Below, piece after piece: positions 31,061-40,324 of a DNA stretch of 64,000 nucleotides. A program made the translations under genes and the position numbers. Origin of the DNA: Bacillota bacterium (GTDB taxonomy: Bacteria; Bacillota; Clostridia; Lachnospirales; Lachnospiraceae); assembly GCA_023386315.1 (NCBI GenBank), contig JAEWJZ010000014.1:315001-379000 (forward strand), in the 5' to 3' direction. Below the pieces are notes generated by a model. That model searched no databases. It saw only the letters and a list, made by a program, of their open reading frames with translations, and was not told where the DNA came from. Position 1 is the first letter of the stretch. Every line of letters begins with the position of its first letter.

Positions 31061-31939
31061 TTACTCTTTCTCTCCGCTCATCACCTTTGGCTCTACATAA
31101 ACACGAAGCAGATTCCCCAGCTTATTAAAAGCAAATATGGTAATAATAATCAGAAGACCAGGAATCAATGCCATATGAAAGCTGTTCTGCATGGTTCCCT
31201 GGGCATTCTGCAAAAGGCTTCCCCAGGAAGACATGGGCTGCTGAATACCAACTCCAAGAAAGCTTAAGGAAGATTCCGTCATAATGGCATCTGCCATGCT
31301 GGTAGTTGCCGCTACAATAATGGTCGGGAAAACTGATGGTATTATATGGCTGATAATAATCTTCCATTTGCTGACTCCGGAAAAGCCGGCATAGAGAATA
31401 AACTCCCGCTCTTTTAAAGAAAGTGTCTCGGCCCGTACAAGCCTTGCAATCTCCATCCAGGTAAACAGACCGATAACCAGAATAATGGACTGAATTCCGG
31501 GTTTTAAGAAAATACTGACAACGGTAACCAGAACCATCCACGGAATGGAATGGAGGATGTCAACAATTCTCATCAGAACCATATCCACGATTCCTCCGGT
31601 AAGTCCTGCGATAGTTCCTGCCGCCACCCCGATGGTTAAGCTTGTGAGCATGGCTAAAAATGCCACAATGAGTGAAACTCTTCCGCCATAAATTACCCTT
31701 GCAAAATAATCTCTCCCCACCTCATCAGTACCAAACCAGTGGGTTAAAGACGGTTCTTTCAGCCTGTTGGCAATATCCGTCACATTGGGCTCCATGGGCA
31801 AAAAAGGGGACAGGAGCGCAAACAGGATAATAATGCCTAAAAGGATCAGGGAAATGACAGCCGCCTTATCATGCTTTAATGCCAGTTTCACACTGGCGAT
31901 TCGTATAGATTTATCTTTATTTCTCTTTTCATTTTTCAT
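31061..31939 (-). CDS. dppC: Peptide ABC transporter permease (DppC/OppC)
   Basis: A 292-residue permease with an N-terminal OppC-type segment (LKHDKAAVISLILLGIIILF), HWFGTDEVGRDYFARVIYGG, and the EAA loop with REFILYAGFSG. Six membrane helices are expected. It starts 6 bp after the dppB stop. The conserved FGTDEVGRD motif is diagnostic for DppC/OppC. Confidence 0.92.
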   Translation of the reverse strand: MKNEKRNKDKSIRIASVKLALKHDKAAVISLILLGIIILFALLSPFLPMEPNVTDIANRLKEPSLTHWFGTDEVGRDYFARVIYGGRVSLIVAFLAMLTSLTIGVAAGTIAGLTGGIVDMVLMRIVDILHSIPWMVLVTVVSIFLKPGIQSIILVIGLFTWMEIARLVRAETLSLKEREFILYAGFSGVSKWKIIISHIIPSVFPTIIVAATTSMADAIMTESSLSFLGVGIQQPMSSWGSLLQNAQGTMQNSFHMALIPGLLIIITIFAFNKLGNLLRVYVEPKVMSGEKE

Positions 31940-31945
31940 ATCCCA

Positions 31946-32899
31946 TCACCCCATTTCCTTAATCCGCGGATCAATCAGACAGTACAGGATATCTGACAGC
32001 AGATTTCCTAAAATAACCAGAGTGGAGGACAGCACCAGAATAATCATGACGATGGGGTAATCCATTCCCTGAATCGCTTTAATAAAATATGGACCCACTC
32101 CCGGCCAGCTGAAAACTGACTCAGTGATGATGGCTCCTGTCACCAGAAGAGGCAGTGCCATACCGAGGCGCGTGATAACAGGCAGAAGCACGTTCTTGCA
32201 CACATGCTTAAACATGATCTCACTCTTTGTTGCGCCAAACGCCCGCTGAACCAGAACATAATCCTCAGAAAACTGGGTAAGAGTGGAAGAGCGGACAAAT
32301 TTTATGTTGGCCGGCATAAAAGAAACCGTAAGAGTGAGAAAAGGCATAATAAAGTGCTTTAAAAAGTCAGCTATAGAATTTTCCTTCCCTACCGCATGCA
32401 TACCCACAATAGGAAGAAGCTTCAGCTTATAACCCAGAACAAAGATAAGAAGCATGGCAAACCAGAAGGAAGGAACTGCAATCCCCACAGAAGAAACTGC
32501 ATCAATAATCTTATCAGCCCTTTTGTTCTTATTTGCACCCGCTAAAAGCCCCAGCACAACAGCCAGGATATACGCGGTTATAAATGCAGGAAGCACCAGC
32601 CTTACCGTATTGGGAAGTCTGACCGCAAGGTCTGCAGCAATACTCTGTTTCGTCACAATGGAATATCCGAAATTACCGTTCATAATCCCGTCAAGCCAGC
32701 GGATGTACTGAACATACACCGGCTGGTCATAACCGTATTTTGCTTTGATTAAATTGATTGTCTCCTGTGACATCTTCGGGGATGTCATGGCATCAATGGC
32801 ATCATAGGGCGCAAAATGCATCAGCGCAAAGCATAGAACCGTTATGAGAAGGACCATGGGGATGGCTGTTAATATCCGTTTCAGTATATATTTGGCCAT
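31946..32899 (-). CDS. dppB: Peptide ABC transporter permease (DppB/OppB)
   Basis: A 317-residue permease beginning MAKYILKRILTAIPMVLLIT, with RWLDGIMNGNFGYSI, GVGPYFIKAIQGMDYPIVM and the EAA loop near YVLVQRAFGATKSEI. This is the standard DppB layout. It follows the substrate-binding gene after an 86-bp gap that holds a hairpin, which may reduce downstream expression relative to the binding protein. Confidence 0.92.
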   Translation of the reverse strand: MAKYILKRILTAIPMVLLITVLCFALMHFAPYDAIDAMTSPKMSQETINLIKAKYGYDQPVYVQYIRWLDGIMNGNFGYSIVTKQSIAADLAVRLPNTVRLVLPAFITAYILAVVLGLLAGANKNKRADKIIDAVSSVGIAVPSFWFAMLLIFVLGYKLKLLPIVGMHAVGKENSIADFLKHFIMPFLTLTVSFMPANIKFVRSSTLTQFSEDYVLVQRAFGATKSEIMFKHVCKNVLLPVITRLGMALPLLVTGAIITESVFSWPGVGPYFIKAIQGMDYPIVMIILVLSSTLVILGNLLSDILYCLIDPRIKEMG

Positions 32900-32924
32900 A
32901 TCATTTCTCCTTGATAAAGAAAGA

Positions 32925-32956
32925 GGTGTCTGCTGCAGCTAAGGCAGCGAAACACC
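32925..32956 (-). repeat. Intra-operon stem-loop after the peptide-binding protein gene
   Basis: GGTGT (32925-32929) and GCTGC (32932-32936) pair with GCAGC (32944-32948) and ACACC (32952-32956). No T-run follows. Such hairpins after binding-protein genes often protect the upstream mRNA segment. Confidence 0.5.
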
Positions 32957-32985
32957 ATTCTCTCTCTCTTATTTTGCAGATGCAA

Positions 32986-34620
32986 TTACTTTTTCTGTAA
33001 CTTGGAGGTATCCTCAAAGGTATAAACAGGAACCAGCTTTGCATCTTCAATACCTGATACATTTTTAGAAACCACTAAGAGGCGTTTGTTGGAATATAAC
33101 GGATAGAAGCAGGCTGTATCCTGAATCTTCTTCTGAATATTGGTGTAGATTTCTTTCCGCTTAGTCTCGTCTGTTTCTTTGCGTCCCTGTGCAAACAACT
33201 CATTGATTTCCGGCTTATCATAATGCATGTAATTGAATCCACCGCCTGATTCAAATAAGCTGGAGAAGGTATCAGGGTCAATTCCCATGATATAACCGCC
33301 AAAGTACATATCGTAGGTATTGTTCTTATCCTTCATCTGCTGGCTGAGTGCCTTGGAATCAATACCGGATAAGGTAACCTTAAATCCTGCTTTCTCAAGC
33401 TGCTCCTGAACCAGTAACGCTGAGGTGGACTGTAAGCTGTCTGATCCGCTGTATGCCAGGTTCAGTTCCGGTTTCTGTACGCCGGAAGCCGCAAGATATT
33501 CTTTTGATTTATCAAGGTTCTGTTCGTACTTTTCTACGTCCTCTGTAAAGAACTTGCTGTTAGGCGGCATGAAGCTCCATGGAAGGTCATAATAATCTGA
33601 GCTTAACAGAGCTGCATCTGCAATTGCTTTTTTATCCAGAGCATACAGAATTGCTTTTCTTAAATCCTCATTCTGCACCCGGGCTGCATTGATCATCATA
33701 TATCCCACACGGCCTTCCTGATAAGGATAAACCGTTAAGTTGGCAGAATCCAGATCCATCTGCGCTACCTGGGCCGGAGTTCCGATCCATGCATCTACTT
33801 CGCCGCTCTGAATTGCTGTCATGGCTGTATTCTCATTTTCTATAATACGGTATACGATATTGTCAATAGAAGGTGCTCCAAGGAAATAGTTCTCATTCTT
33901 TGTGAACTTCACATAGGAACCTGCTGAGTATTCAGACATTACATAAGGACCAGTTCCGACTGGTTTGGTATTCACATCATTGTTTTCAAAATTGGTTACA
34001 TTTTCATAAACATGCTTAGGCATGATAAAAATCTGGGAGAACATCTCAACTGCTGCGGAGTTTACGAAAGGCATGGTTAACTTAACAGTATAATCATCAA
34101 CCTTTTCAATCTTTACCGCACCTTCCGGATAAACTAACTGGGAATAGGCCCAGCCCGCATTCTCTTCCTTCTCCATAGCCTCGAATGTGAAGACAACGTC
34201 ATCAGCGGTAAATTTCTCTCCGTCTGACCACTTTACGTCATCCCGTAAATGCATGGTATAAGATAAATTGTCATCGGAAGTATCAATGCTCTTTGCCAGG
34301 AAATAGTTGATTCCATCCGCATTATACATATATAATGGAGAATAGATCATCTTGAGAGTCATAAGACCGAAACGGTCACTGGTTGTAATTACATTCACAT
34401 TTGCACCCGGATCTCCCGCTATAGCATAGGTAAATGTACTCTCTCCTCCTTCAGACGGTTTGGCCGCCTCCGCTGTTGTCTCGCCTGCTCCTGCCGTGCT
34501 GCCGGATACTGCTGTGGTTCCTTCTGCTGACGGATCTTTTCCGCCGCAGGCGGTGAGTCCTCCAAGCACCATAAAAGCTGCTAAAAGAAAGCCCGCACGT
34601 TTCATAAAATTCTTTTTCAT
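32986..34620 (-). CDS. Peptide ABC transporter substrate-binding lipoprotein
   Basis: A 544-residue SBP family 5 (DppA/OppA-type) protein. The signal peptide has lipobox LTAC near residue 25, then a Gly/Thr/Ala/Ser linker. The mature domain shows LSYTMHLRDDVKWSDGEKFT, DVVFTFEAM, the VGTGPYVMSEY block and RKAILYALDKKAIADAAL, all typical. The start follows AAAGGAG. It heads a five-gene operon with its own promoter. Substrates may be di- or oligopeptides; this family also takes nickel chelates or glycans, so specificity is open. Confidence 0.92.
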   Translation of the reverse strand: MKKNFMKRAGFLLAAFMVLGGLTACGGKDPSAEGTTAVSGSTAGAGETTAEAAKPSEGGESTFTYAIAGDPGANVNVITTSDRFGLMTLKMIYSPLYMYNADGINYFLAKSIDTSDDNLSYTMHLRDDVKWSDGEKFTADDVVFTFEAMEKEENAGWAYSQLVYPEGAVKIEKVDDYTVKLTMPFVNSAAVEMFSQIFIMPKHVYENVTNFENNDVNTKPVGTGPYVMSEYSAGSYVKFTKNENYFLGAPSIDNIVYRIIENENTAMTAIQSGEVDAWIGTPAQVAQMDLDSANLTVYPYQEGRVGYMMINAARVQNEDLRKAILYALDKKAIADAALLSSDYYDLPWSFMPPNSKFFTEDVEKYEQNLDKSKEYLAASGVQKPELNLAYSGSDSLQSTSALLVQEQLEKAGFKVTLSGIDSKALSQQMKDKNNTYDMYFGGYIMGIDPDTFSSLFESGGGFNYMHYDKPEINELFAQGRKETDETKRKEIYTNIQKKIQDTACFYPLYSNKRLLVVSKNVSGIEDAKLVPVYTFEDTSKLQKK

Positions 34621-34685
34621 AATTTTCTCCTTTCTTTTACTGTCCCATAGAACTCATCTGTCCTTTACCAGAAAAAGTTAAAATC

Positions 34686-34715
34686 ATTATATACCGATTT
34701 GAATACTTTTTTCAA
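34686..34715 (-). promoter_or_regulatory. Promoter of the peptide ABC operon
   Basis: On the minus strand TTGAAA (34710-34715) is 18 bp from TATAAT (34686-34691). The start would be near 34679, about 60 nt before the binding-protein ATG. Confidence 0.7.
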
Positions 34716-34796
34716 CATATTTCGACACATTTCCTATTTTTCTATAGTTTTAATATGTTTTATGCGGTATTCCAATAAATCAGGTAGTAAAAAAGA

Positions 34797-34818
34797 CAGT
34801 TGTCAAGCCGCACAACTG
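34797..34818 (-). terminator. Intrinsic terminator of the PHP-ROK-lyase-like operon
   Basis: CAGTTGT (34797-34803) and ACAACTG (34812-34818), with the minus strand continuing TCTTTTTTAC. It lies 60 bp after the stop of the 546-residue gene and separates it from the peptide operon promoter. Confidence 0.75.
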
Positions 34819-34878
34819 CCTCCTTTGGCACATCCTTTATCTATTATGAACAACATTGTAATTATGGCTCTGCCCTTT

Positions 34879-36519
34879 TTATATAGTTCGAATGGAAAAG
34901 GTTCTTTCATAAGGGGTATAGTCATTGAAGTAAAGAGTAAAACCGGTGGTGTTGATCTCTTCTCCTGAATAATGACCGCCGAACTCGTGGGTTCCATATC
35001 CGGGTCCTATCAGAAGCTTCTGATCTCCGTGAATCAGATTGATAAAGCCATCGCGAAGCACCATCTCCCCGGCTTTTTCCGCTCTGATGTGGAAATGCTC
35101 ATTTTCCAGAACACTTCCTGCCGGAATACAGATTTCCACACGGAGAGGAGCCTTATCAAGTCCCTCTGCCTTAACCGTCACTTCCATACCGTCAGAGAGT
35201 TCTTTCAGAGTAACTGTCATACGGATTTCACTGCTGTTTAAGATCTCACGCTTCTTATGATTCATCTTCCACCAGTCAGTTGTATCCTGCTTTTCCTTAA
35301 ACGGAAGATAATACCATCCCTTTGCTACAGAAGTTAAAACACAGACACCGTCTTTTTCTTCAATCGTCTGTGGAATGAAATTACGGATATCACAGTAGCT
35401 TTCTCCTATTTTTAAGTATACCAGTGTTTCTTTAAATTTCAGAAACAGAAATGCGCTCTTTCCCTTCAGGATGCTGTAGCCATATTCAGAAGTCTTCCCT
35501 CTGATTACGCCTGCCTCCTCAAAATGCTTGTGGTAGGTATCCAGAAATCCATAGCCCTTAAACTCATACTGCTCCATAAAATCATGAAGCATAATAATAT
35601 GCAGACATTCCGGAGCCATATCGCCCCGTTCCATATTGTCTTTTATTATTTTATGAGCAGCCCGGTCAAAGATTTCCTCTCCTGTTTTTGCCGCCATATA
35701 TAAATACTGGTAGAAATACTTGTCCGGATAATCGGCTTTGCCCTGATCCTGTCTCGTAGAATTCTGAGTGAAAATGGTATCGTCCGGATCAATGTAAAAG
35801 AGCATCATTTTTAAATTCCGCTCCACATATCCCAGATAGCTTTCATCACCGGTTTCTTCATACATCGCCATCATGGCATTATTTACCACTGCATTGTAAT
35901 TGCCGGTAGAGCGTTCTGCATACTCCCCTTCTTCGTTGCCGTCAATACCTTCTGCCAGATACTGGTCTGCACGGGCAAGCAGCTGGGCAGCAAACTCCGG
36001 ATTTTCTTCTTTAACAAGATTGGCGCCCTGCATGAGTGCTGCAGTGATGCCCCAGCGGTGGTTTGGAGTATGAAAGCCGCCGGTTAAAAGAGCATTTAAG
36101 GATTCTTCCAGTATAAAACGGTAACCGTCTTTCAGTTTGTCCAGTTCGCCCTCTTTTGTATATTTCAAAAACAGACGGTACGTTGCAATGAGGCGTTTAA
36201 AACAGAAAGAGGTATCCGGTGCAGATTTAAAATTGCAGGAAGGATAATCGAAGCTTCCATCCTCTCTCTGGCAGTTGGCAATAAAGGTCACGGCTGCTTC
36301 CATGGCACGAAGAAGATCAGCATCTTTATAATACCTGCTTTGAGAATTTAAATATACCGATGCAGCATCTGCCATAACATAAATGGTTGGCTTAACCTCT
36401 AAAATAGCCCGTTTCATTCCTCCGTAAAAAGGGTCCTTCTCATCTGTTACCTGTGTGCTTAAAAAGTGATCCACCCGCTTCTCAGCAGAACGTATCAGAT
36501 GTCCCATATATCGTTTCAT
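34879..36519 (-). CDS. Uncharacterised protein, (alpha/alpha)-toroid plus beta-sandwich type, possible polysaccharide lyase
   Basis: A 546-residue cytoplasmic protein (no signal peptide) that I cannot assign to a named family with certainty. The first 330 residues are helical with repeated aromatic pairs (FIANCQREDGSFDYPSC, TGGFHTPNHRWGITAALMQ, NAVVNNAMMAMYEETGD), as in (alpha/alpha)6-toroid glycan enzymes. The rest is beta-rich (LVYLKIGESYCDIRNF, DTTDWWKMNHKKRE, GYGTHEFGGHYSGEEIN), like the C-terminal sandwich of heparinase II/III-type lyases. N-H-R-W and several conserved Tyr/His could be catalytic. It is clustered with a ROK kinase and a PHP hydrolase, so a role in intracellular sugar or uronide breakdown is plausible. 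Confidence 0.6.
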   Translation of the reverse strand: MKRYMGHLIRSAEKRVDHFLSTQVTDEKDPFYGGMKRAILEVKPTIYVMADAASVYLNSQSRYYKDADLLRAMEAAVTFIANCQREDGSFDYPSCNFKSAPDTSFCFKRLIATYRLFLKYTKEGELDKLKDGYRFILEESLNALLTGGFHTPNHRWGITAALMQGANLVKEENPEFAAQLLARADQYLAEGIDGNEEGEYAERSTGNYNAVVNNAMMAMYEETGDESYLGYVERNLKMMLFYIDPDDTIFTQNSTRQDQGKADYPDKYFYQYLYMAAKTGEEIFDRAAHKIIKDNMERGDMAPECLHIIMLHDFMEQYEFKGYGFLDTYHKHFEEAGVIRGKTSEYGYSILKGKSAFLFLKFKETLVYLKIGESYCDIRNFIPQTIEEKDGVCVLTSVAKGWYYLPFKEKQDTTDWWKMNHKKREILNSSEIRMTVTLKELSDGMEVTVKAEGLDKAPLRVEICIPAGSVLENEHFHIRAEKAGEMVLRDGFINLIHGDQKLLIGPGYGTHEFGGHYSGEEINTTGFTLYFNDYTPYERTFSIRTI

Positions 36520-36539
36520 AATTTCTGTCCTCTTTTCTT

Positions 36540-37490
36540 CTATTCTAATAAGGCAGCTCCTATGAGCCCTGCATCATTGTCTAACCTGGCTGCTGCGATC
36601 CTTGTCCTGCGTTTTGAGGTTCTTGCATAATCTTCCTGGTCAATGATTCTTTTTAACGGATCTAAGAGTAAATCTCCGGCTTTGCTGATGCCTCCGCCAA
36701 TGCAGATTAACTCCGGCTGGAAAATATTGATTAAATCCAGAAGACCTGCCGCCAGATATTCGATGTACCGGTCAAATACAAAAAGTGCCGTTTCATCCTG
36801 CCTTCTGACACCGTCAAAGAGCGTCTTACCTTCCACATGGTCAATCTCCCCGCCGCACAGTTCCCAGAGAACGGATTGTGGGTTTTCAAGCATTGCAGCC
36901 TTTGTCTGTGAAATCAATGCAGTGGCAGAGGCATAAGCCTCAAAACACCCTTTTCTTCCGCAGTTACATGGAATACCGTTCCGTTCAATGGTAAAATGGC
37001 CAAATTCTCCCGCTGCAAAGTTGATCCCCTCATAAAGCTTTCCGTCAAGAATGATTCCTCCTCCTACGCCGGTGCCCAGAGTAACCGCCAGCATGGAGTT
37101 CGTACCTTTTCCGCTTCCTGCCGTATATTCTCCCCAGGCAGCCGCATTGGCATCATTATCAAAACGAATTTTTTTACCAGGAAGCGCCTTCTCCATCATG
37201 GAGACTACCGGTTCATCATAAAACCCCAGATTATTGGCATATTCTACCATGCCGGTCTCTTTATTGGCTGTTCCCGGCACTCCAAGTCCGACTGCCTCGA
37301 TCTCTTCCCAGGGAACATTTCCTTCCTGTGCGGCCTTCTTAGCCAGATCTGCCATATCCTGAACGATTTCCCCTGCGCTTCTTCCGCTTCTGGTTGGTAC
37401 AGACAGGCGGGTAAAAAGTGTTCCGTCCTCTCCTACCAGACCGGCTGCAATATTGGTTCCGCCTAAGTCTATTCCGATATAATACTTCAT
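36540..37490 (-). CDS. ROK family sugar kinase (glucokinase-like)
   Basis: A 316-residue kinase beginning YYIGIDLGGTNIAAGLV (phosphate 1 motif), with VGLGVPGTANKETG, the sugar-binding FDNDANAAAWGEYTAG, LGTGVGGGIILDGKLY, and the ROK zinc site EFGHFTIERNGIPCNCGRKG carrying His and three Cys. This is the glucokinase/N-acyl-hexosamine kinase branch. Its position between a PHP hydrolase and a lyase-like gene suggests that it phosphorylates the hexose released by that pathway, but glucose as substrate cannot be excluded. Confidence 0.9.
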   Translation of the reverse strand: MKYYIGIDLGGTNIAAGLVGEDGTLFTRLSVPTRSGRSAGEIVQDMADLAKKAAQEGNVPWEEIEAVGLGVPGTANKETGMVEYANNLGFYDEPVVSMMEKALPGKKIRFDNDANAAAWGEYTAGSGKGTNSMLAVTLGTGVGGGIILDGKLYEGINFAAGEFGHFTIERNGIPCNCGRKGCFEAYASATALISQTKAAMLENPQSVLWELCGGEIDHVEGKTLFDGVRRQDETALFVFDRYIEYLAAGLLDLINIFQPELICIGGGISKAGDLLLDPLKRIIDQEDYARTSKRRTRIAAARLDNDAGLIGAALLE

Positions 37491-37557
37491 CCTCTATCCG
37501 CTCCCTTCCCGCGCACAACTGCCGGGGCGCAGCTGCGCTCCGGCATTCTTTACTTTA

Positions 37558-38280
37558 TTATCCTCTCCGCTTGCGAAGAAACCAGGACTTTACCTGTTCC
37601 ATATCTGAATTCACCACCAGCTCTTTGGGAAAGTCCAGGCTGTTTAACATGGAAAGTGCCTCATCAAATACTCCCACACTCCGGCAGAAATGTGCATCTG
37701 AACTAACAATGACAGGAACGCTGTATTTCATGCATAATCTGGCAATGATCCGGCAATTTTCTGCGGAGCTTTTCCTGACGCGGAATGTTCCTTCGTTAAT
37801 CTCCACCAGCTTTCCGTTCTTTCCAAACTCTGGTATCACCCGTTCATAATCATACTCATAGCAGGCAGTTCCGCTGTGACCGATGATATCCACCATCGGA
37901 TTTTTTGCGGCACAAAGATACGCTCTTGTATGATCTTCCACACTTCCGGGCGCAATCACATCTTCATGAAAAGAGGCTATGGTGTAATCCAGCCGGTTTT
38001 CAATGGTATCGGAGCTTAAATCAATCCCACCTTCAAAATCGGTAAAATTCAATTCTGCCCCCCGATATACACGGATACCGTCCACCCATTCCGGAATCAC
38101 CCGGAGATTTCTAAAATGACCCTCAGGCGCTCCATCGGGGTGGGCCGGACAGTGGTTGCTGATTCCTACAGCCAGAAGACCGGCATCCTTTGCTGCAGTT
38201 ATATTTTCATAAACGGTACTGTAACCGTGCCTGCTTATATCTGTATGGGTGTGTAAATCCGCAGCAAGATGTTTTATCAT
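37558..38280 (-). CDS. PHP domain phosphatase/hydrolase (YcdX-like)
   Basis: A 240-residue PHP-fold metalloenzyme. Metal ligands are visible in DLHTHTDISRHG (residues about 8-19), GISNHCP, YTIASFHED, VDIIGHSG and VIVSSDAHF. The length and motif order agree with YcdX-type phosphatases. It is first in a three-gene unit with the ROK kinase and the toroid protein. The physiological phosphoester is unknown. Confidence 0.85.
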   Translation of the reverse strand: MIKHLAADLHTHTDISRHGYSTVYENITAAKDAGLLAVGISNHCPAHPDGAPEGHFRNLRVIPEWVDGIRVYRGAELNFTDFEGGIDLSSDTIENRLDYTIASFHEDVIAPGSVEDHTRAYLCAAKNPMVDIIGHSGTACYEYDYERVIPEFGKNGKLVEINEGTFRVRKSSAENCRIIARLCMKYSVPVIVSSDAHFCRSVGVFDEALSMLNSLDFPKELVVNSDMEQVKSWFLRKRRG

Positions 38281-38404
38281 AAATTTCTCACTTCACTTAT
38301 TCTCATTTTTCTTACTCAAATGAGTATATCCCTTTTTATTGCAAAGCTTCTACCTTATTTTTGTCTTTCTTCAAATATTTATTGCAATTTTTGTTTTTAT
38401 GATC

Positions 38405-39097
38405 CTATCCGTTGACAGAATCAATCCGTTTATCATTAGACAGGCGGATCACAAGATCATTTTTTTCATAACCGGCGGGATAAAGTAAATCCAGTTCGAT
38501 CTTGGTACCATCCTTGGACTTTCCTATTTTTACATTCAGTACTTTCACCTTTTCTTCGTTGAGCTTATGAAACAGCTCTGTAATAACGGCATCGTAATGT
38601 GATGTGCTGATTTTAAGCATACACCGGTATGGCTCCTTTGACAAAAATGGAACGTCATGGAGCAGAACCTGTATCATAATCAGAAGAAATGCAGAACCAC
38701 AGCCCAGATAATAAGCACCGGCTCCTATGGCCATTCCCACTCCTGCTGTTGCCCAGATACCCGCAGCGGTAGTCAGACCGCTGACCGAATTATTCTTTAC
38801 AAAAATAACACCAGCTCCAAGAAAACCGATTCCTGACACGATCTGAGCTGCAATTCTGGAGCCGTCAAAATTCGGAACATCCCGAAATCCGTACTTGGAT
38901 ACCACCATCATAAGAGCAGCTCCCATTGCCACAATGGCATGGGTTCTCATTCCAGCTCCTTTATTCCGGTTCTTTCTTTCATATCCGATTAAATACCCCG
39001 AAAAACCGGCGGCAATGATTCGAAAAAGCAAACTGGTCTGATAGACCAGATCATACCGCTCCACCCAGCCAATCAGCATCTGTTCCAATTGATACAT
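38405..39097 (-). CDS. MgtC/SapB family membrane protein
   Basis: A 230-residue protein with four or five N-terminal membrane helices and the MgtC signature GYERKNRNKGAGMRTHAIVA (residues about 38-57), then GIGFLGAGVIF and the C-terminal ACT-like soluble domain. The start at 39097 has GAGGAG six bases upstream; a longer frame to 39196 lacks one. MgtC proteins modulate the membrane ATP synthase or Mg2+ adaptation; an exact role here is not known. It is a single-gene unit. Confidence 0.88.
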   Translation of the reverse strand: MYQLEQMLIGWVERYDLVYQTSLLFRIIAAGFSGYLIGYERKNRNKGAGMRTHAIVAMGAALMMVVSKYGFRDVPNFDGSRIAAQIVSGIGFLGAGVIFVKNNSVSGLTTAAGIWATAGVGMAIGAGAYYLGCGSAFLLIMIQVLLHDVPFLSKEPYRCMLKISTSHYDAVITELFHKLNEEKVKVLNVKIGKSKDGTKIELDLLYPAGYEKNDLVIRLSNDKRIDSVNG

Positions 39098-39253
39098 GAT
39101 AACTCCTCTTTTCTGTAATGAACTATATCTTATAAAATATGCTATTAATTTAACATGTTTAAACCGAAACGTCAGCGCAGAATTTGCTTTTTCCATGCTG
39201 GTTTCTATGCACTTTTTGTACTTTTCCGGTTAACCGGAGGATATTGAAAAAAA

Positions 39254-39276
39254 GACCTGCCAGGAAGCGGCAGGTC
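39254..39276 (-). terminator. Intrinsic terminator of the iolCDBEG operon
   Basis: GACCTGCC (39254-39261) and GGCAGGTC (39269-39276) are exact arms with a seven-base loop; the minus strand continues with TTTTTTT. It lies 8 bp after the iolG stop codon. Confidence 0.9.
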
Positions 39277-39283
39277 CTTACAT

Positions 39284-40297
39284 TTACATTGTGATTTCGG
39301 AAATTTTTACCGGTCTGTGCTCTTCAACCGATTTCTTTGCTGCGATTCCCATTAATACCGGTTTTAAGCCATCTAATACGCCAAGAGGAGTATCTGTATC
39401 GTTTACAATGGCCTCAATGAAGCAGTTTACTTCTTTTGCAAAGGACTGCATATAACGCTCTAAGAAGAAGTAGAGAGGCTTCTCGCCTGTCACACCATCA
39501 GCAGTGCTTAATACTGCGCTGGATTCTGTGTCGTTGGAGGTTGCAACCATACCTTTGGAGCCGAATACTTCTGCTCTCTGGTCATAGCCGTAAGCTGCTT
39601 TTCTGGAGTTATCAATCACTGCAATTGCACCGTTCTCCATCTTTATAGTGATAACAGCAGTATCCACATCACCGGCTTTTCCAATGGCAGGATCAACTAA
39701 AACTGCAGACTGAACATAGACCTCTTCTGCATCACAGCCAGCCAGGTAACGTACCATATCAAAATCATGAATGGTCATGTCAAGGAACATACCGCCGGAT
39801 ACAGCAGCGTATTCTGCGCTGGGCGGCTCAGGATCTCTGGAAGTCACCTTAATGATATGGGGATCTCCGATTTTTCCTGCTGCAACTGCATTTCTCACTG
39901 CCTCAAAGTTATGGTCAAAGCGGCGGTTAAAACCTACCTGATATTTTACCTTGCTGTCCTTTAATGCATCGATCACTTCTTTGATTTTATCAATATCATG
40001 ATCAATTGGCTTCTCGCAGAATACATGCTTGCCAGCCTTAATTGCTTCTACAGAGATTGGAGAATGTGTGTTTGTAGAGGAGCAGATTAAAACTGCATCG
40101 ATATCAGGATCTGCCAGGATTTCTTTATAATCCTTTGTTGTATTGGTTACGCCCATGCTCTTTGCCCAGTTTGCTGTTTCCTCGTTCATAAATGGGTCAG
40201 CGATTGTTTTAATTGTTGCATTCTTAACGATATTGCAGATGCTTGTGGTATGAACCTTTCCGATTCTGCCTGCTCCGATAATTCCTACGGTTACCAT
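39284..40297 (-). CDS. iolG: Inositol 2-dehydrogenase
   Basis: A 337-residue Gfo/Idh/MocA-family enzyme oxidising myo-inositol to 2-keto-myo-inositol with NAD+. The Rossmann motif GIIGAGRIGKVHTTS is at residues 4-18, the catalytic lysine is in CEKPIDHD (about residue 97), and SGGMFLDMTIHDFDM gives the conserved substrate-binding Asp/His. AGGAG precedes the ATG. It is last in the operon iolC-D-B-E-G; its product is the IolE substrate. Confidence 0.93.
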   Translation of the reverse strand: MVTVGIIGAGRIGKVHTTSICNIVKNATIKTIADPFMNEETANWAKSMGVTNTTKDYKEILADPDIDAVLICSSTNTHSPISVEAIKAGKHVFCEKPIDHDIDKIKEVIDALKDSKVKYQVGFNRRFDHNFEAVRNAVAAGKIGDPHIIKVTSRDPEPPSAEYAAVSGGMFLDMTIHDFDMVRYLAGCDAEEVYVQSAVLVDPAIGKAGDVDTAVITIKMENGAIAVIDNSRKAAYGYDQRAEVFGSKGMVATSNDTESSAVLSTADGVTGEKPLYFFLERYMQSFAKEVNCFIEAIVNDTDTPLGVLDGLKPVLMGIAAKKSVEEHRPVKISEITM

Positions 40298-40324
40298 AAT
40301 ATTCTTCTCCTTTTATTCTTTAAA

